A stretch of DNA of 64,000 bases, from the NCBI RefSeq assembly GCF_030445035.2, contig NC_080677.1:28593513-28657512 (forward strand), written 5' to 3'. The notes beneath the pieces were generated by a model. It was not told the origin of the DNA, did not search any database, and was given only the letters and a program-made list of their open reading frames with translations. Position 1 is the stretch's first letter. Every line of letters begins with the position of its first letter. Shown in pieces: positions 9,909-22,459 of the stretch. This DNA is from Dasypus novemcinctus (taxonomy: Eukaryota; Chordata; Mammalia; Cingulata; Dasypodidae). The translations under genes and the position numbers were made by a program.

Positions 9909-12900
9909 CTGAGGGAAGAATCCTGAATCATCATTTACCATTTCAAGTCAAAACCTGCAGTTCTGAGTTAAAGTATACACAAAAACCATTAGTGCTCATT
10001 ATGATCATTCTCATCTTGCCTTCTTCACAAGGATATTTCCAGGACCAAAAGTGACTTAAGAATTTATTTTTATACAACTTTTATGCTTGACATCACTTCA
10101 TGACAATACTATTCTGATTCTTCTAGGAATCACCTGTGGGCTAAGGTGAGGCTGGAATAGTTATCCTATTTATTTACAAATAAAGAAAGTGAAGTTCAGG
10201 TAAGGGTTTCACACAAGGCCAGGTCAGGAACCCTGGGTGTGGCCCTAGATTTGGGGTGACTGGCTATGAAGCTGGAAAAATAAACAAGAGTCTCATCTGA
10301 GCAACAAAGGCGTGGATACTGGCCTTTTGTTTATCTTGCAAACTTCATAGCCTCACTTCAGCCCACAGTTGATTAGCCCAAGGGAACCCAGTGGAATCAA
10401 ATAATAGTAGGGTTGTGACCATGCCAGCCTGGGAGTCTGGAATTCTGGGTCCCAGCCCACAGGAAGCACACGATACATGTTTGTGGAGGTCCCAGTAAAG
10501 TCACTTTCCATTTTCCTATACTGACCTTCCAGAAGACCCAGGTTCAAGGCCCAGCTCAGAAACACACTGGCAGTGGGAAACTTGGCAAATCATGTCCCCT
10601 CCTAAGAGTCTGGTTCTTGAAAAACAACAACAGCTGCTGCCAGCCCACCTCGCCGGGCCACCCTGACCATCAAATGTGATGGTGGCTGGAAGAGAAGAAA
10701 AAGCCTCCCAACCAGTTCAGCCTGGCACTAAGGGAGTCGCTTGCTCTGGATGGACCCCAGACTTCCAGGGCCACAACTTCTGCCCTCGCCTTGGTGTTCT
10801 CAGTTTTAAAGGGGCTCTAACTGCTGGGAAAACCAAACCAAACCTACTGCCTGCCATGAACTTAGGTAGGCAGGTCAATTTGGGAAACTGAAACACAGGA
10901 ATGCAAATGAACGAAAGAGAGTGAAAAGGAGGTCTTAGGGAGGAGAACAGAAAGAAATGTGTGTTTGTTTTGGAGAAAGGGGTGGGGAGAGGTTGTAGAG
11001 GGGTCCATTAGCCGAGAGAGTCAATTGGAAAGAGCAGCAGGGCTCAAAAGCAAACATCTGCATTTCACCTGGACTTAGCCAGGGGCTCCCACCAATCAAC
11101 ACTGTGTATTGAAGGTCCTTCTCTGCTAGATAACTCTTTACATCTGTCAACAATTCATATCAGCAAGTCCTGGTGCATTTAAGAATCCCCCAGGATTATG
11201 ATGCATCCTGGCATTTGAAACCCACTGGGGTAGGAGATAAGGCTGCCCGAAGATTCAGCCAGTCCTCATCCATTCAACATTTGCCATGCACCTACTATTG
11301 CTGGGATCTGTGCTAGATGCTGAGATACAGAAGGAGTAGCACAAAGCCCGACCCTCAAGGAGATGACATTTTGTTGGGGAAGAAGACCATAAATAAATGT
11401 GTGGATGTATAGTATGGCAGCTGCTATAGGCACTACTACAGAGACAAATAAAATGGAGGGAGACAAGAAGAAGGGCACAGTTTAGATAATCAGTTATTTA
11501 ATGAAAACAAATCACCTACCATATGCTGGGTCGATCCAATTGCTGGAGGCAGAGGAATAAACAAATCAAAGTCCCTGACTTTATGGAGTTTATATTGTAT
11601 GGGTGAAAAGACCAATAAGTAAAATATGCTATGAGATAAATATAGCCAGATAAGATGACAGATGGTGCCAGAAGTATGGGGAAGGGTTGCTACTTTATAA
11701 AAGGTGGTCAGGAGAGGCTTCATTGTTTATGTGGTATTAGAACCAATTCCTGAGAGAAGTGAAGGAGCAGACGAGACAGACATTTGGCTGAAGAGTGTCC
11801 CAGGCCAGGAAGAGCAAGTGCAAAGGCCCTGTGATAGCTGCAAGGAGGCCAGTGCAGCTAGAGGTGCATGTCCTGGGAGAGGTGGTACAAGATGAGGTGA
11901 GAGGGGTCACTGGGAGCATGCTTATGAAAGGCCTTGTCAAGCTCTTGTGAAATGGGGAGCCAATGGAAGGGCTGAGAAGAGGAGCACCATGAACTGATGC
12001 ATATTTTTAAAGGATGCTAGGTTGAGAATAGATTGCAGAAAGAAAGGGATAAAGCAGAAACCAGCTAGGAAGCTACTAAAGTAATTTGCATGAAAGCTGG
12101 GTGCTCTGGACCAGAGTGAGAGTGGCTACATTTTCTATATGCTCTGACAATAAAGCCTACACATTCGCTGATGGACTGGATGTGGGTGAATGGCACAGAA
12201 AAAGGCAAGGATAATTCCAAAGCATTTGGCTTGAACAACCGAAAGGGTGGAGATGCCACTTAATAGCGTAGGGACAGTTGCAGGAGGTAGAGGAAATCAG
12301 GAATGGAGTCTTAGACATGTTAAGTTCGAGAGGCTTATTAGAAATCTAAGTGGAGATGTAGAAGAGGCAGTTGGAAAGAACTCAAGAGTTCATGGAGAAG
12401 CCAGGTTAGAACTAGAAACCTGGAAATTGCCAGCTTATAGATGGTAATAAAATCCATAAGACTGACGGAGGTACCTAGAGAATGAATGGTGAGGAGGAGA
12501 AAAGAGGTCCAGACTGAGACTTTGAGTCCCTCAACATTCAGAGGTCAGGGAAATGAGGAGGAACCAGCAAAGAGCCTGAGAAGGAGCAACCAGAGAGGTA
12601 AGAGGGAAACCAGGAGGAGGTGGAATCCTAGAGTCCAAGCAGAAACTCTCTGAGAAGGAGTTCAGTTGTTAGACCAAGGACAAGGACTGAAAATTAGAAG
12701 TCACTGGTGGTCGTAGCTAGAGTGGTTTCCACAGATTGATGGGTACAAAAGCCTGATTAGAGTGGGTTTGAAAAAGGGGGAAGAAGAATGAGAATCAGCA
12801 AATACACAGCTCTTTCATGGGGTTTTGCCATAAAAGGGGGAAGAAAAAGAGACTAGTAGCTCAAAGTGTTTGGGGGTCGAGGTGGGATTTTTGGGAAGCC

Positions 12901-15900
12901 TATATATATGCTGATAGGAATAAACTAGGAGAAGAGGAAGAATGAATGATGTAATAGAAAGAAACAATGATAACTGGGGTAATGTCTTTGAGCTGAGGGT
13001 ACAGTCACATGGCAGGGGCTGGTCTCACTCAAGCAGATGGAGAATTCATTCACAGTAACCACAGGGAGGGCAGAACAAATGGTTCAGGCCCGGGAAGTGT
13101 GGTGGTGGGAGCCTGTTGATGTTTTTTCATGAGATAAGGGAGAAGCCTTGGGGTTTGAGAAACAAGGCGTGAATGGTCTTCTAGGATTTGAGGGTGACCC
13201 TGGTGGAGAGGTATAATCAGCTTGGCGGGGGCATGGAAAGATCACTGGGGCTGAGTGGCCATGAATTTAGAGTAAGGCTGGTCAACAGGGTCGTGGGTTT
13301 TTCTCCAGCCCCATCCAGCTCTGCAGGTGTGGCATGGAATAGGGCGAAGTCAGATTTCAGCCAGATCAGGGGAGTATGACGATCGGAGAGAAGGGCAGGA
13401 TTATAATAATGGCTCAGTAAGAAGTGAGAAAAACAATAAGGGGCTGAGGGACTAGAAAAATTGGAAGGAACAGTGGAATGCAGAAGGGGTGAAGCTGAAG
13501 AGGTGCTTTTGTCCAGCCAATGAAAAGGATGGGATGGAATGAATGCAGACAGGTGGGTTGCTTGGAACTGAGGTTATGGAAAGGTACAACATTGACAAGG
13601 GCAAAACTTAGGGCATGACCACGGGAAAGGGTGGTGGAGGGAAAAAGGAGGACAGGGCCCTGCAGGGCAGCAGCTCTGGACCCAAGGGGCTGGGGCCTGG
13701 AAAGAGTCATTTCACTAGGCACTGACATTGTCAGCGGACCATCATGACTCTCCCTGAGGAGAGGCTAACAGGGCTGGGGGCTGGGGAGTGGGATTTGGTA
13801 GCCGGAGCCAGGCCACATAGAGCTGTGTGGGCCATGGTGAGGCCTTCCTTTAGGTTTTTATTTTAATAAAGATTATTATTATTTTTTAGGAGGTACCAGG
13901 GAGTGAACCCCAGACCTCATACATGGGAAGCAGGCACTCAACCACTGAGCTACACGACTCCCCTGTTCCAATTTTCTTCTCAGTATGATGGAAGCAGTGG
14001 AGGGTTGTGGGCAGGGGAATGATGTGAACTGACCTACTCCCCCTGGGCAAGTTTCTTTACCTCCTCCTCTCTTTATAGTCTTATATGAAATGGGAATACA
14101 TATACTATTTTCAGGACTGCTAGAGGATTTGGGATAATGCACAAAGTACCTGGGATGGTGCCTAGAACCAGGGAGAAACTCAAGGAATGGCCAGCCCCTG
14201 GTTATAACTCCTGGGTAGCCGCAGAGCAAACTGCTGTGGGGACCCCATGGTCTCTGCCCTGGAGGAAAAGACATGAGAACTGGAGTGTCGCCCTGGCTCC
14301 CCAACCCTTCTGAGGGCCTCTGGGCAGCTTCTCTATATCCTCAGGGCCTTGGTGTGCTCAAACAAACAAACAAAAAAAATGGACGGGAGGGGAGGTCAGG
14401 CAAACCCAACGATTTCCAAGATTCCATCCAGGTCGGGTCAGCTCCACAGGTCCACCTAGCAGGTGAGACAAGCCCATGTACTAATAACTACAACATCAGC
14501 ACCAGAGAGAGAGCCCCAGAAAAGATGAGCCAGTAAATCCAGCTGGAGTTGTCAGAGGAGATCCCTTGACAGAATCGGGGCTTGGGCTGGGCCCTGGGTG
14601 GAACAGGAAAGCATTTGGGAAAAGATGGAAATGAAAGTGAGGTGGGAAGCTGGGGTGAAGCTATAGTGGAGCCTTAAGTGCCAGGGTGAGGACTTGGGAT
14701 TTCGTTTGTAACCAAGAAAGGAAAGGCCTGGGAAAGCCCTCTCTCAGAGTTCTGTTCCAGAAACCAAACTTAAAAGACAAGATGGTGGTGGTCAGCCCAC
14801 AGGGTAGCAATGATATCCAAAACCCGGCCAGGACTCTGTGCTGGAAAGACAATGAGCCAGAAGAACGGGACAGGCACAATGATACCATGCACATAAACGT
14901 CTTAAAGACACATAATGAATAATAAGCAAGTGGAGGCACTTTCAAAACAGGTGTGCATCAGAGACGAGGGAGAAAACACCGCTGAACACCTAGCAGGGGC
15001 CAGACACTTTGCTTGGGAGCTGCCCAGAGATTTTTAGTGATCCTGCGAAGGGTACGTTTTATTAATCCTGTTTTACAGATAAGGAACCCGAGGCTCAGAG
15101 CCCAGCGTAGCATACCCAGGCTCACACTGCCAACTCCGAGCAGGTATCTGAAGACCCTCCGTCTGACTCCAAAGCCTTTCCTCCATCCGGAGTTTATGTT
15201 GTGTGTGTTATCATCCCAGGCAAGCGTGACACCTCGGCCCAGTGTGACACCGTGAGGAAACAGAACCCACAGCAAGCCTGCTCTCTCTGCGTGCTGAGCC
15301 CTTCAAAGCGGCTCTCCTGGAAGCGCCGGGACCTCCAGGAGCCCCTTCCCCGCCCCCGGCCCCTCGGCCGCCCCGCGCCTCCGCCAAACGAGGCCTGAGG
15401 GCCCCCCAACTTTCAAACGTTCAAAACACTCTTCTGGGACAAGACGGTAGAAAACATTGTTTAACATTCGTGAAATGGCAAACAATCCCACTGTTGATTA
15501 AAATGACTGAAGGGTTTGACCGTCAAGAACTTTTTTTTGGAGCCTTTTGGGTCCCCTGTGGGGGCAAGTTCTTTAACGAATGGAGTATTTCCCGGGGTTG
15601 GGTGTCCAGGACGCCCGGCGGCCGCGCTGAGGCCTGCACGCCGGAGCTGAGAGAACTCAGCGGCTGTAGCGAAAACGGGGGCGCCTCCCCACCCCCGGGG
15701 CTGCTGCCGCGCAGAGGGAAGCGGCTTCGCCGAGGCCCGCGGGCACGGCTGCCCGGCCTGCGGGGCGAGCAGGGCCCGGTGGCCGAAATGGCTCCTGGGA
15801 AATGTAGTTTCCCCGAGCCGGCGACCAGCGCTGTCGTTGGGGCATCTCCGGGGCGGGCGGCAGGAGGGGAAAGGTGTCCCTCCCCAACATGGAAAGGGTC

Positions 15901-16039
15901 CGGGGGATCCCCCATACTGCTGCCCACGTCCCACATCAGGGAAACTGCCCAGAGCTTTGGAGGGGCGAGGCGTTACCTTTCTGCTGAGGAACTCCCTCAC
16001 CAGGGAGGCCGCCACCTCCTCCACGAAGAGGCCGTCCAT
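9789..16039 (-). CDS. MINDY4: MINDY4 5' part (exons 1-2); gene continues off the left edge
   Basis: MINDY4 (FAM188B) is a cysteine-protease deubiquitinase of the MINDY family, which cleaves K48-linked ubiquitin chains. Only the first 61 codons are here. Exon 1 (15977-16039) gives [20 protein letters not shown] plus K, and exon 2 (9789-9908) gives [19 protein letters not shown]. Both match the start of mammalian MINDY4 closely and join in phase 0. The catalytic domain lies in later exons outside the window; a scan of 1-9788 found no exon 3, so intron 2 exceeds 9.7 kb. The ATG at 16037-16039 has A at -3 and G at +4, and only GTG triplets occur in frame upstream. INMT lies 12.4 kb upstream on the same strand, as in human. 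Confidence 0.93.
10130..10240 (-). mobile_element. MIR SINE fragment
   Basis: The antisense MIR core is visible as TATTTACAAATAAAGAAAGTGAAG followed by a diverged cacaaggccaggtcagg. Diverged copy within MINDY4 intron 1. Confidence 0.55.
11265..13060 (+). repeat. Long ancient mammalian dispersed repeat, non-coding
   Basis: Starts with an L2-end-like CATTCAACATTTGCCATGCAC. It then runs through phrases seen in a widespread mammalian repeat: AAAGGTGGTCAGGAGAGGCTT, GCAAGTGCAAAGGCCCTGTG, GCTTATGAAAGGCCTTGTCA, ATGTTAAGTTCGAGAGGCTTAT, AGAGGTCAGGGAAATGAGGA. No ORF of note. The left part (11265-11480) seems doubled at 11490-11720. I recognise the pattern but do not assign a family name. Confidence 0.55.
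13620..14060 (+). repeat. Second piece of the ancient dispersed repeat
   Basis: Contains CTGTGTGGGCCATGGTGAGG, then GATGGAAGCAGTGGAGGGTT and GGGGAATGATGTGAACTGAC. These match the same repeat's internal region, here split by a monomeric DAS-SINE. Confidence 0.45.
13880..13963 (-). mobile_element. Monomeric DAS-SINE (tRNA-like unit only)
   Basis: On the minus strand: GGGGAGTCGTG, A-box TAGCTCAGTGGT (13941-13952), then CCTGCTTCCCATGTATGAGG, B-box GGTTCACTCC, CCTCCTAAAAAATAAT. This is the short tRNA-derived unit without the long body of the other DAS copies. Confidence 0.8.
15028..15175 (-). mobile_element. MIR SINE
   Basis: Antisense MIR: TTATTAATCCTGTTTTACAG then ATAAGGAACCCGAGGCTCAG, with the expected GGCTCACACTGCC continuation. 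Confidence 0.75.
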
Positions 16040-16210
16040 GCTGCCGGCGCTGCCCACGAGGACCGGCAGGCCCCGGGCCCTCAGTCGGTTGGCGCCATCA
16101 TGGCCGCGTTGCCGTGGCGACGTGGCCTCGGTGCCGGCGGGAACTCCTCCCCTGCCCTGGGAGCCCGCGCGCTGGCGGGGCGGGAGCGAAGGGGAGGAGC
16201 TTCCTTTAAA
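15290..16210. promoter_or_regulatory. MINDY4: CpG-rich promoter region of MINDY4
   Basis: By eye this stretch is very GC rich with many CpG dinucleotides, unlike the sequence either side, and it spans MINDY4 exon 1. Within it, 16108-16121 reads GTTGCCGTGGCGAC, one base off an RFX X-box palindrome. 16093-16103 holds GCCATCATGGC, with YY1-like CCAT/ATGG cores. There is no TATA box. Transcription starts are probably dispersed upstream of 16039. Boundaries are approximate. Confidence 0.6.
15977..16039 (-). CDS. MINDY4: MINDY4 coding exon 1
   Basis: 21 codons ending SRK, then donor AAG|GTAACG (phase 0). It sits in the CpG-rich block that forms the promoter. The exon is preserved without stops, and the only clear difference from the human start that I recall is Gly for Ser at residue 3. 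Confidence 0.92.
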
Positions 16211-17394
16211 CTCGCTTCTGAGAGCGGGAGGAAGCCCGAAGTCCAGTCCTGTCCCTCATCTTTTCATCTGGGTGGCCTAGAACAAGTTACTTCTCCCATC
16301 TGAGTCTCCATTGCCCAAGATGTCAAGTGAGAAGAATGCCTGCCTTTTGTGCCTGGAGAAATAAACCCACAGAGAAGTGGCCCCTGGAGGTCCCACCCTT
16401 GGGACCACAGCTGACTCCAGGCTCACCAGGCATAATGACCTCGGCCTGGAGTGTGTGGGGCAAGGGGACCAGGACGCTGAGCTGAAATTAAAGGACAAGT
16501 CGTTCTCCCCTTAGTGCCTGCTTTCCCATAAGGAGCACCAAGTAGTTTACACACTATCACATCTCCAGTCCTTACAAGTCCAGAAAAGGTGGTTACTACG
16601 TGTCCCATTCTTTAAAACAAGACCCTGAGATTCAGAAAGGTTCAGATTATGCCCAAGGCCCTCTCGGCTAGGAACTGGCAAAGCTGGATTCCAACGGAAC
16701 CCGTGCCTTTGCCCAGTACTGGTTTCCCCAAACTCAGTCATTCGGATATCACCTTCACAATCTTTGCCACATCTGCACATCACCTAAACTGTTACATGTT
16801 CTCTTTAAACCAACTTAAATGCTTTTATTGCATGCTTTTTAATTTTTAAATATAAAGTGTTTCCAAGCAGTAATATCCATAAAACCTTGGGATTGATGTG
16901 CGTGTTATATTTCTACTACACATTCAAATAAATACATAATCAGAACAATGAACTGTGTTCATCTCTGTGCCACCTAAACACGTCTTGCAGATCACCAGAG
17001 TCTCACGGACCCCACCTGGGGAGCAATCACACCATATTGTACAGACTCCCGAGGAAATCACTGTGACATGAGGATTGTATTAAAAACTCTAGGTGTCTTC
17101 TCCCTTCTGATGCTCAATGGTTCTTTGAGAAGCCTCCTTTGAGCACTTAGTACTGTGGGAGACAAAGCTTATGTGTACTACGAGGAGGGCAGAGCTGCAG
17201 GGGAAGACTGCACAGTCCTCACAGCCAGCGACCTTGTCTTCCAGCCATGAAGACACTAAGGGATGTTTAATAAAAGAATAATACACATTTCTGTTCAGAT
17301 AGTAGTTTTTGTGGAGTAAGTCAGAGGAAAGAGAGTTCTCCCTCCAGGGAGGCAGATTAGAGTGGGAGGAAAGTGGGAGGAAAGAATAAACATT
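16211..17394. other. Intergenic between MINDY4 and INMT, left end
   Basis: Apart from the MIR at 16541-16696, nothing recognisable; AT-rich from 16780. No exon signal seen. Confidence 0.6.
16541..16696 (-). mobile_element. MIR SINE
   Basis: Antisense MIR phrases CACATCTCCAGTCCTTACAA, ACAAGACCCTGAGATTCAGA and GCCCAAGGCC..CTAGGAACTGGCAAAGC. Confidence 0.65.
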
Positions 17395-18130
17395 CATTCA
17401 TTCATTTATTCTTTCAATATTTATTGAGCCCTTACCATGTGCCAGGTGTGTTTGGGTGCAGCACTGTAAAATATATGCCCTGTTTAGAGGAAGGAAAGTG
17501 AGGAAGGATGGGGAATAGATAGATTTTTTTTTTTAATGAGTAAAACATAGATCACACATACAAAACAAAAACAACATTTAGTTTTTAAAATGTCATAGAT
17601 TAAAAAAAACAACAGAAGTACAGAAGGACCTTTGCTGGGTAAGAGAGATTACAATTTGTTAAATGGTGACCAGGTAAAATCTCACTTAGAGATTGATATT
17701 TCAGCAAAAATCTGAAGGAAGAGAGGATGCAAGCCATGCAGATACTTGGAAGAAAAATACTCCAGGCAGAGGAAGCAGCAAGTGCAAAGGCCCTGAGGCA
17801 ATTTCAAGTCTGAGTGTTTGTGAAATAGGGATTCCAGGGGAAGCAAGGAGTGAGGAGAGTCTTAGGAGGCGAGGCTCAGAGAGGCCACAGGATGCCCAAC
17901 TGTGCAGACCTGCTGCCATTACAAGGACTTCAGCTTTTGCTTTGAATCCAATATCCTTTGAAGGGTTTTGAGCAGGAGAGAGAAAGGATCTGACTTGGTT
18001 TGGACAGATCCTTCCAAATTTTGAGTTGAGAAGAGTATGTGAAGAGGCAGTAAGTGTGGAAGAATGGAGCCCAATTAGGAAACAGTTGCAACAATCAGTA
18101 ATCCTGAAAAAATTTAGGCTAGATATATTA
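17395..18130 (+). repeat. Ancient dispersed repeat, third copy
   Basis: Begins CATTCATTCATTTATTC..TATTTATTGAGCCCTTACC, then CATGCAGATACTTGGAAGAA, GCAGCAAGTGCAAAGGCCCT, GGGTTTTGAGCAGGAGAGAG and AGGAAACAGTTGCAACAATC, the same order as the copy at 11.3-12.1 kb. A 110-base A/T-rich insert interrupts it near 17530-17620. Confidence 0.55.
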
Positions 18131-20650
18131 AGTGCGTGTGTGTGGGTTACACTTTCTTGACTGTGGAACTTTTTGTAACATTGGAATGGAATGGTCAAGC
18201 AAGAGCAGCACTGGAATGCATTATTTTTCCAGACACATTACTAACCCCTGAGGATATAAGAACCTTTGCTTGTCTAGTAAAAGGGGACAGTTGGTCAGTA
18301 CAGGAAGGGCAAAGGGTGTTCTGCAGGAATCTGGGTGGAGGGAGCTTGGATTACATCCCAGGTCCCATTCTTCTCCACAGATTCCCAGCAAGCTTCCAGA
18401 TTTCTCTACTCCACCTTCCCAGGCCTGGAACATCCACAGAGTTCCAGGAGGGTGAATGGCTCTTGGGCTTCCCATAAATAACTAATATAATTAACATGCC
18501 AGGAATTTAAACAACAGTAAAGATAAGACAAGCCTTATAAATAGCTATAATCATTTTAAAAGAAAAAAAAAAAATACTTTTCTGTGTTCCATAAAACAGG
18601 GATAAACCCATGGAGCCCACTGAATAAATAAAACTATAGAGCGTGCTTGCCCAGGACCCAGTAAATACAATTTCTGCATGTCACACACTGGCCTAAAACC
18701 AGCTTTAACCAAGATGAGCATTGGCCTCACTGGTAGTTGGCAATCACTTTAGTCACGATCTCAGAAATTCAACGGACTACACACTCTCTGACTCTCAGCA
18801 GTAGGATCATGAGGAGAAAGATAATTCCCAAAAGTTTATATTCAGTATACTATCTTAGTACTTAAACGTGACTTAAACCAAAATAAGCCATAATATTTAG
18901 GATATGTATAGCTACAGGAAAGCTTTATAAAACTGAAAGGAGGAGAATGAAGACCACATAATCCAGGACAGTGGATCCCTGGGGAGGGGAAGGCAAGAGG
19001 ACAGGAGAGAGGAGGGCTGCATAGGAAATAGAAGTAATTGTCAGTGTGCTGGGTCTTGTGAGGGTATTGGGTTCATAAGGGTTTGTTATTTTTTTTTAAT
19101 TGATTCATTAGTTAATAAAAGATGGTCTTGCAGGAACCAGTAATTAGAGACTATCATGAACCAAGTCTTATTTTTAATTAATTCTGTGCCCCTTAAGTCC
19201 AGAAGGGATGGAGGAAAGACGAGGGGAGGGGAAAGGAAGCAAGGAGAAGGAAAAAATGCAGTGGGCTTTATATTTAAGGGACAATTTAGATCACCTTGCC
19301 TCATAACACAGCTTTCGCAGAGATGAGAAAGGAGTATGTGTGTGTGTGTAAAATCATACACATCACTATATAGGAACCTTGTATCTTTGAGTCTATGAGC
19401 TCTAGAATCTGTGAGTATAATCACAGGAACCCACAGAGATCCTCAGGTTTCGTCTGGTGCCCCATTTGGTTCTGACAGCAGATGCATCAGGCGTGGTATG
19501 GGGCTTAGAACAGGGAGGTGAGGCCTACTGCATTTGGGGGCCAGGGGTTCTGTAACAGCATGTAGGGTCATGCGTAGCCTCCTCCAAGATGCTTCAGGAG
19601 GGGAATGCCTGCACAGGTCCCCCTCCAACCTAGTGAGCCCTGAGAGCAGGGCAGGACTGGGGCTTTTACCTGGGTCAGGGGATTTCAGAGAGCAGGGCAC
19701 ACACACTTGTCCCCATGTCCTCTGCAGGGACTGGCTGCCCAGGTTAGAGAGGTGGGATCGTGGCTCTGACCAGGTGCAACATGTCTGGACCAGCTAAGTT
19801 GGAAGGACATGGTGAAAGTCCTACTAATGATATGACACTCAGATTTTCCCAGCTGTCTGGCCACAGTCCTCAGAGGTCAGGACAAGGGGTTCAGCCCAGG
19901 CCACTGTCTTTGGCAGCTGAAAGAGCAGCTCATCCACTCATTCTGCCCATGGCCCCACCTCATGGGCCACCTCCCAGCCCCTCCCTGCAGGCTGCCTCCC
20001 CATGGCCACCTATGTGAAGCTGGAGGAGAGAGGACCCAGCCCAACCAGGCTCCAGCAGAAGGAGGTTCTTGGCCTTCTGCTCAGCCCAAAGCATCGCAGG
20101 CCTCCTCGCTGCCAGGAGTGAGGAGCCAGATGTGCTGGTCTGTCCAGCAGGGGCTCTCTAGGCAGGAGGTGAGGTGGAAGCAGAGGCATCCAATGGGATT
20201 TTGAGAATGTGTCTACTTTAACCAAGAGGTATGTATTATCCTCCTCTACCCCTAACCCACCTCCCTGCACCCTCACCTGGAGTGGCCCTGAGAAGTTCTT
20301 GACCAAGGCTCCTTAAGGCACCTCCCAGGACAAGAGGCCATCTTTGCTCCAGGCCGAGATGCTGGGCATTTGTTCCACACCCTGGCATTTTCAGTATCAA
20401 GTGCAGAATCCAGACTCTCAGACATAGCTTGGTGTGCCTTGTGAGCAATTCCTGATTGAGACAATATTACTCTTCTCTCCCAGCTTCCCTTGCCATCAGA
20501 TGTGGCCATAGACTAAGTTGTTATTAATGGAATGAGAGGGCCAGCACCTTAAAACCAGGCCTCTCTCTTCCATGCTCTTCCTTCTCTTACAAGTCAGAGC
20601 ATACCTACCTATGGCTTATGCCATGGCCATCAAGACAAAGGCAACACCAT
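18131..20650. other. Intergenic, no feature recognised
   Basis: Short GTGTGTGTGTGTA run at 19337-19350 and A/T runs. The ORFs here are short and lack family signatures. Nothing supported. Confidence 0.5.
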
Positions 20651-20654
20651 AAGA

Positions 20655-20850
20655 CAGTGATTCTCAAAGTGTGGTCCCCAAAACAACAGCATCAACATAT
20701 CCTGAGAACTTATTAGAAATGCAAACTCTCAGCCCCCACATCACATCTACTGAGTCGGAAATGCTGAGGGTAGGGCCCAGGAGTATGTGTTTAAAAGGCT
20801 CTCCAGGTGACTCTGATGCCCACTCAAGCTTGCAGGCTACCCTTGGGGAT
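20655..20850 (+). mobile_element. MER5A hAT MITE
   Basis: Starts CAGTGATTCTCAAAGTGTGG, continues GAACTTATTAGAAATGCAAA, CTACTGAGTCGGAAATGCTG and CTCCAGGTGACTCTGATGCC. Near full length (consensus about 190 bp). Confidence 0.8.
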
Positions 20851-21439
20851 GCCAGAAATAAGATGAGACAAACATGGTTCCATGAGTAACTGCAGAGAGG
20901 AGAGTCACCATGTGGCCTGAAATTCGAACAATTACAAGCAAATTAATAGATCTGGTTTGGGCTTTGCTGACTTTTTGTGAAGGGTATATGAGGATGTCTG
21001 TTGTGACAGCAGCGCACCTTCCACCCAAATACTACATCTTCCCTCTCGGAATGAGTGAAAGCCCAGCTATGGGACATTGACCTCTCCCTCCAGGGTTTGT
21101 GAGGCCAGAATCTCCCAATGGGAGGGGCCACACTGATGTGCTGCAAAGTGGTTACAGATGTGTTGAGATCACCATTTCCTCAGGCCTTGGGGCAGCTGGA
21201 TGGAACCTATCTGGCAAGAGACAACCTTCTCCTTTTATCTCAACCTGCTGCCCAGATGTTGCCATCTGCTTTGGATGCCCCAACATGAACAATGCTCTGG
21301 GGAAGTCTCTGCTGTTTACAACTTTCAAAATACTGCTTCTTGCTCTCACCCTCTCCTGGTTCTCTGACCTCTTTGTCCACACTCTGGACAAGGCTTGGCC
21401 CCTTATACCAATGGCCTGATTCAGGCACCTTCCTCCAGC

Positions 21440-21860
21440 TTAATTGTCTTTTTTTTTTTTTAATTACTTTTACAATACTTTGACAATTTTTTAAAATTTT
21501 TATTTTTCAAGAAGCTTCAGATTATATAACTTACATAAAAATTTTAAGGAATTCCCATATGCCCCACTCCCTTCCCCTCCCACACTTTCCCACATTAACA
21601 ACATCCATCATTAGTGTAGTGTATTTGTAAGAATTGATAACACATATTGAAGCATTGCTACCAACCATGGACTATAGTTTACATTATAGTTTACACTCTG
21701 CCTTGCAATTTTATAGGTTATGACAAAATATGTAATGGCCTGTATCAGTCATTGCAATGTCATGCAGGACAATTTGAATGTCCCGAAAATGTCCCATAAT
21801 ATACCTATTCTTCCCTCTTCCTCCCCTCAGAACCTCTGGTGGCCACTGCCAATGATAAGA
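21440..21860 (-). mobile_element. Retroelement 3'-region repeat, antisense (L1-type, provisional)
   Basis: Starts with T-runs and holds ATATGCCCCACTCCCTTCCC, GACTATAGTTTACATTATAG, GGACAATTTGAATGTCCCGA and CCTCTGGTGGCCACTGCC. This pattern is common in xenarthran DNA. Class assignment is from memory of the pattern only. Confidence 0.45.
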
Positions 21861-22459
21861 GTTCTTCCATTGCTACAATAATAATAAGCCTATAATAGAA
21901 TGATAATAAGTCTACTTTAGTCCATTGTTCATTCCCCAATCTTGAGGATTCTGGGATGGTGATGCCCACTGTGTTTCTAATTGAGAGGGGTAAGATGCCA
22001 TGGGGCAGGTGGATGAGACTCTCTTGCTCACAGCTTGACTGTCTTAAAGTTCCAGTCCACACACCTGAGCGGATGGTCACGGGCTTCTCCCTTCTACTTC
22101 AGTCTCCCCAAATAGAATGTGACCCACCTTCAGCTCTGAGGCAGCTTGGGGGGCAGTTGTAGGATTTCTTTTCTCCCAGGTTTCCTGGACCAGGTCCTTT
22201 TATATATGAAGTTGGTTTGGAGTAAGCAGCAATCAGTCTTCCCAGTTCAACTCTGGCTGAGGGGTACTTGCTTCATGGACCACCGCATTCCCCTGGAAGC
22301 CAAAGTGCTGAGTCTCTGGGGCCAGAGCCAGAGAAGACATCCCTAGAGCCTGCAGTCCTTTTCTTGTACTCCCATGTCTGGTTACATTGGTTTGCCTTAG
22401 GTTCAGTTGAAAATGACAGAAACCCCCAAAGAAGAGTAACTTTCAATGAAGTGCTCGGA

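Larger units (their letters stand above)
9909..15976 (-). other. MINDY4: MINDY4 intron 1
   Basis: A 6068-base GT-AG phase-0 intron. It holds MIR fragments (10130-10240, 15028-15175), an old dispersed repeat over about 11265-13060 with further pieces at 13620-14760, and a monomeric DAS-SINE at 13880-13963. The stretches 10241-11264 and 14761-15027 show nothing recognisable. Confidence 0.85.

Noticed and set aside
15470-16303. 277-codon plus-strand ORF over the MINDY4 promoter
   Set aside because: It is antisense to MINDY4 exon 1 in a CpG-rich block where stops are rare. No family signature and several competing frames.
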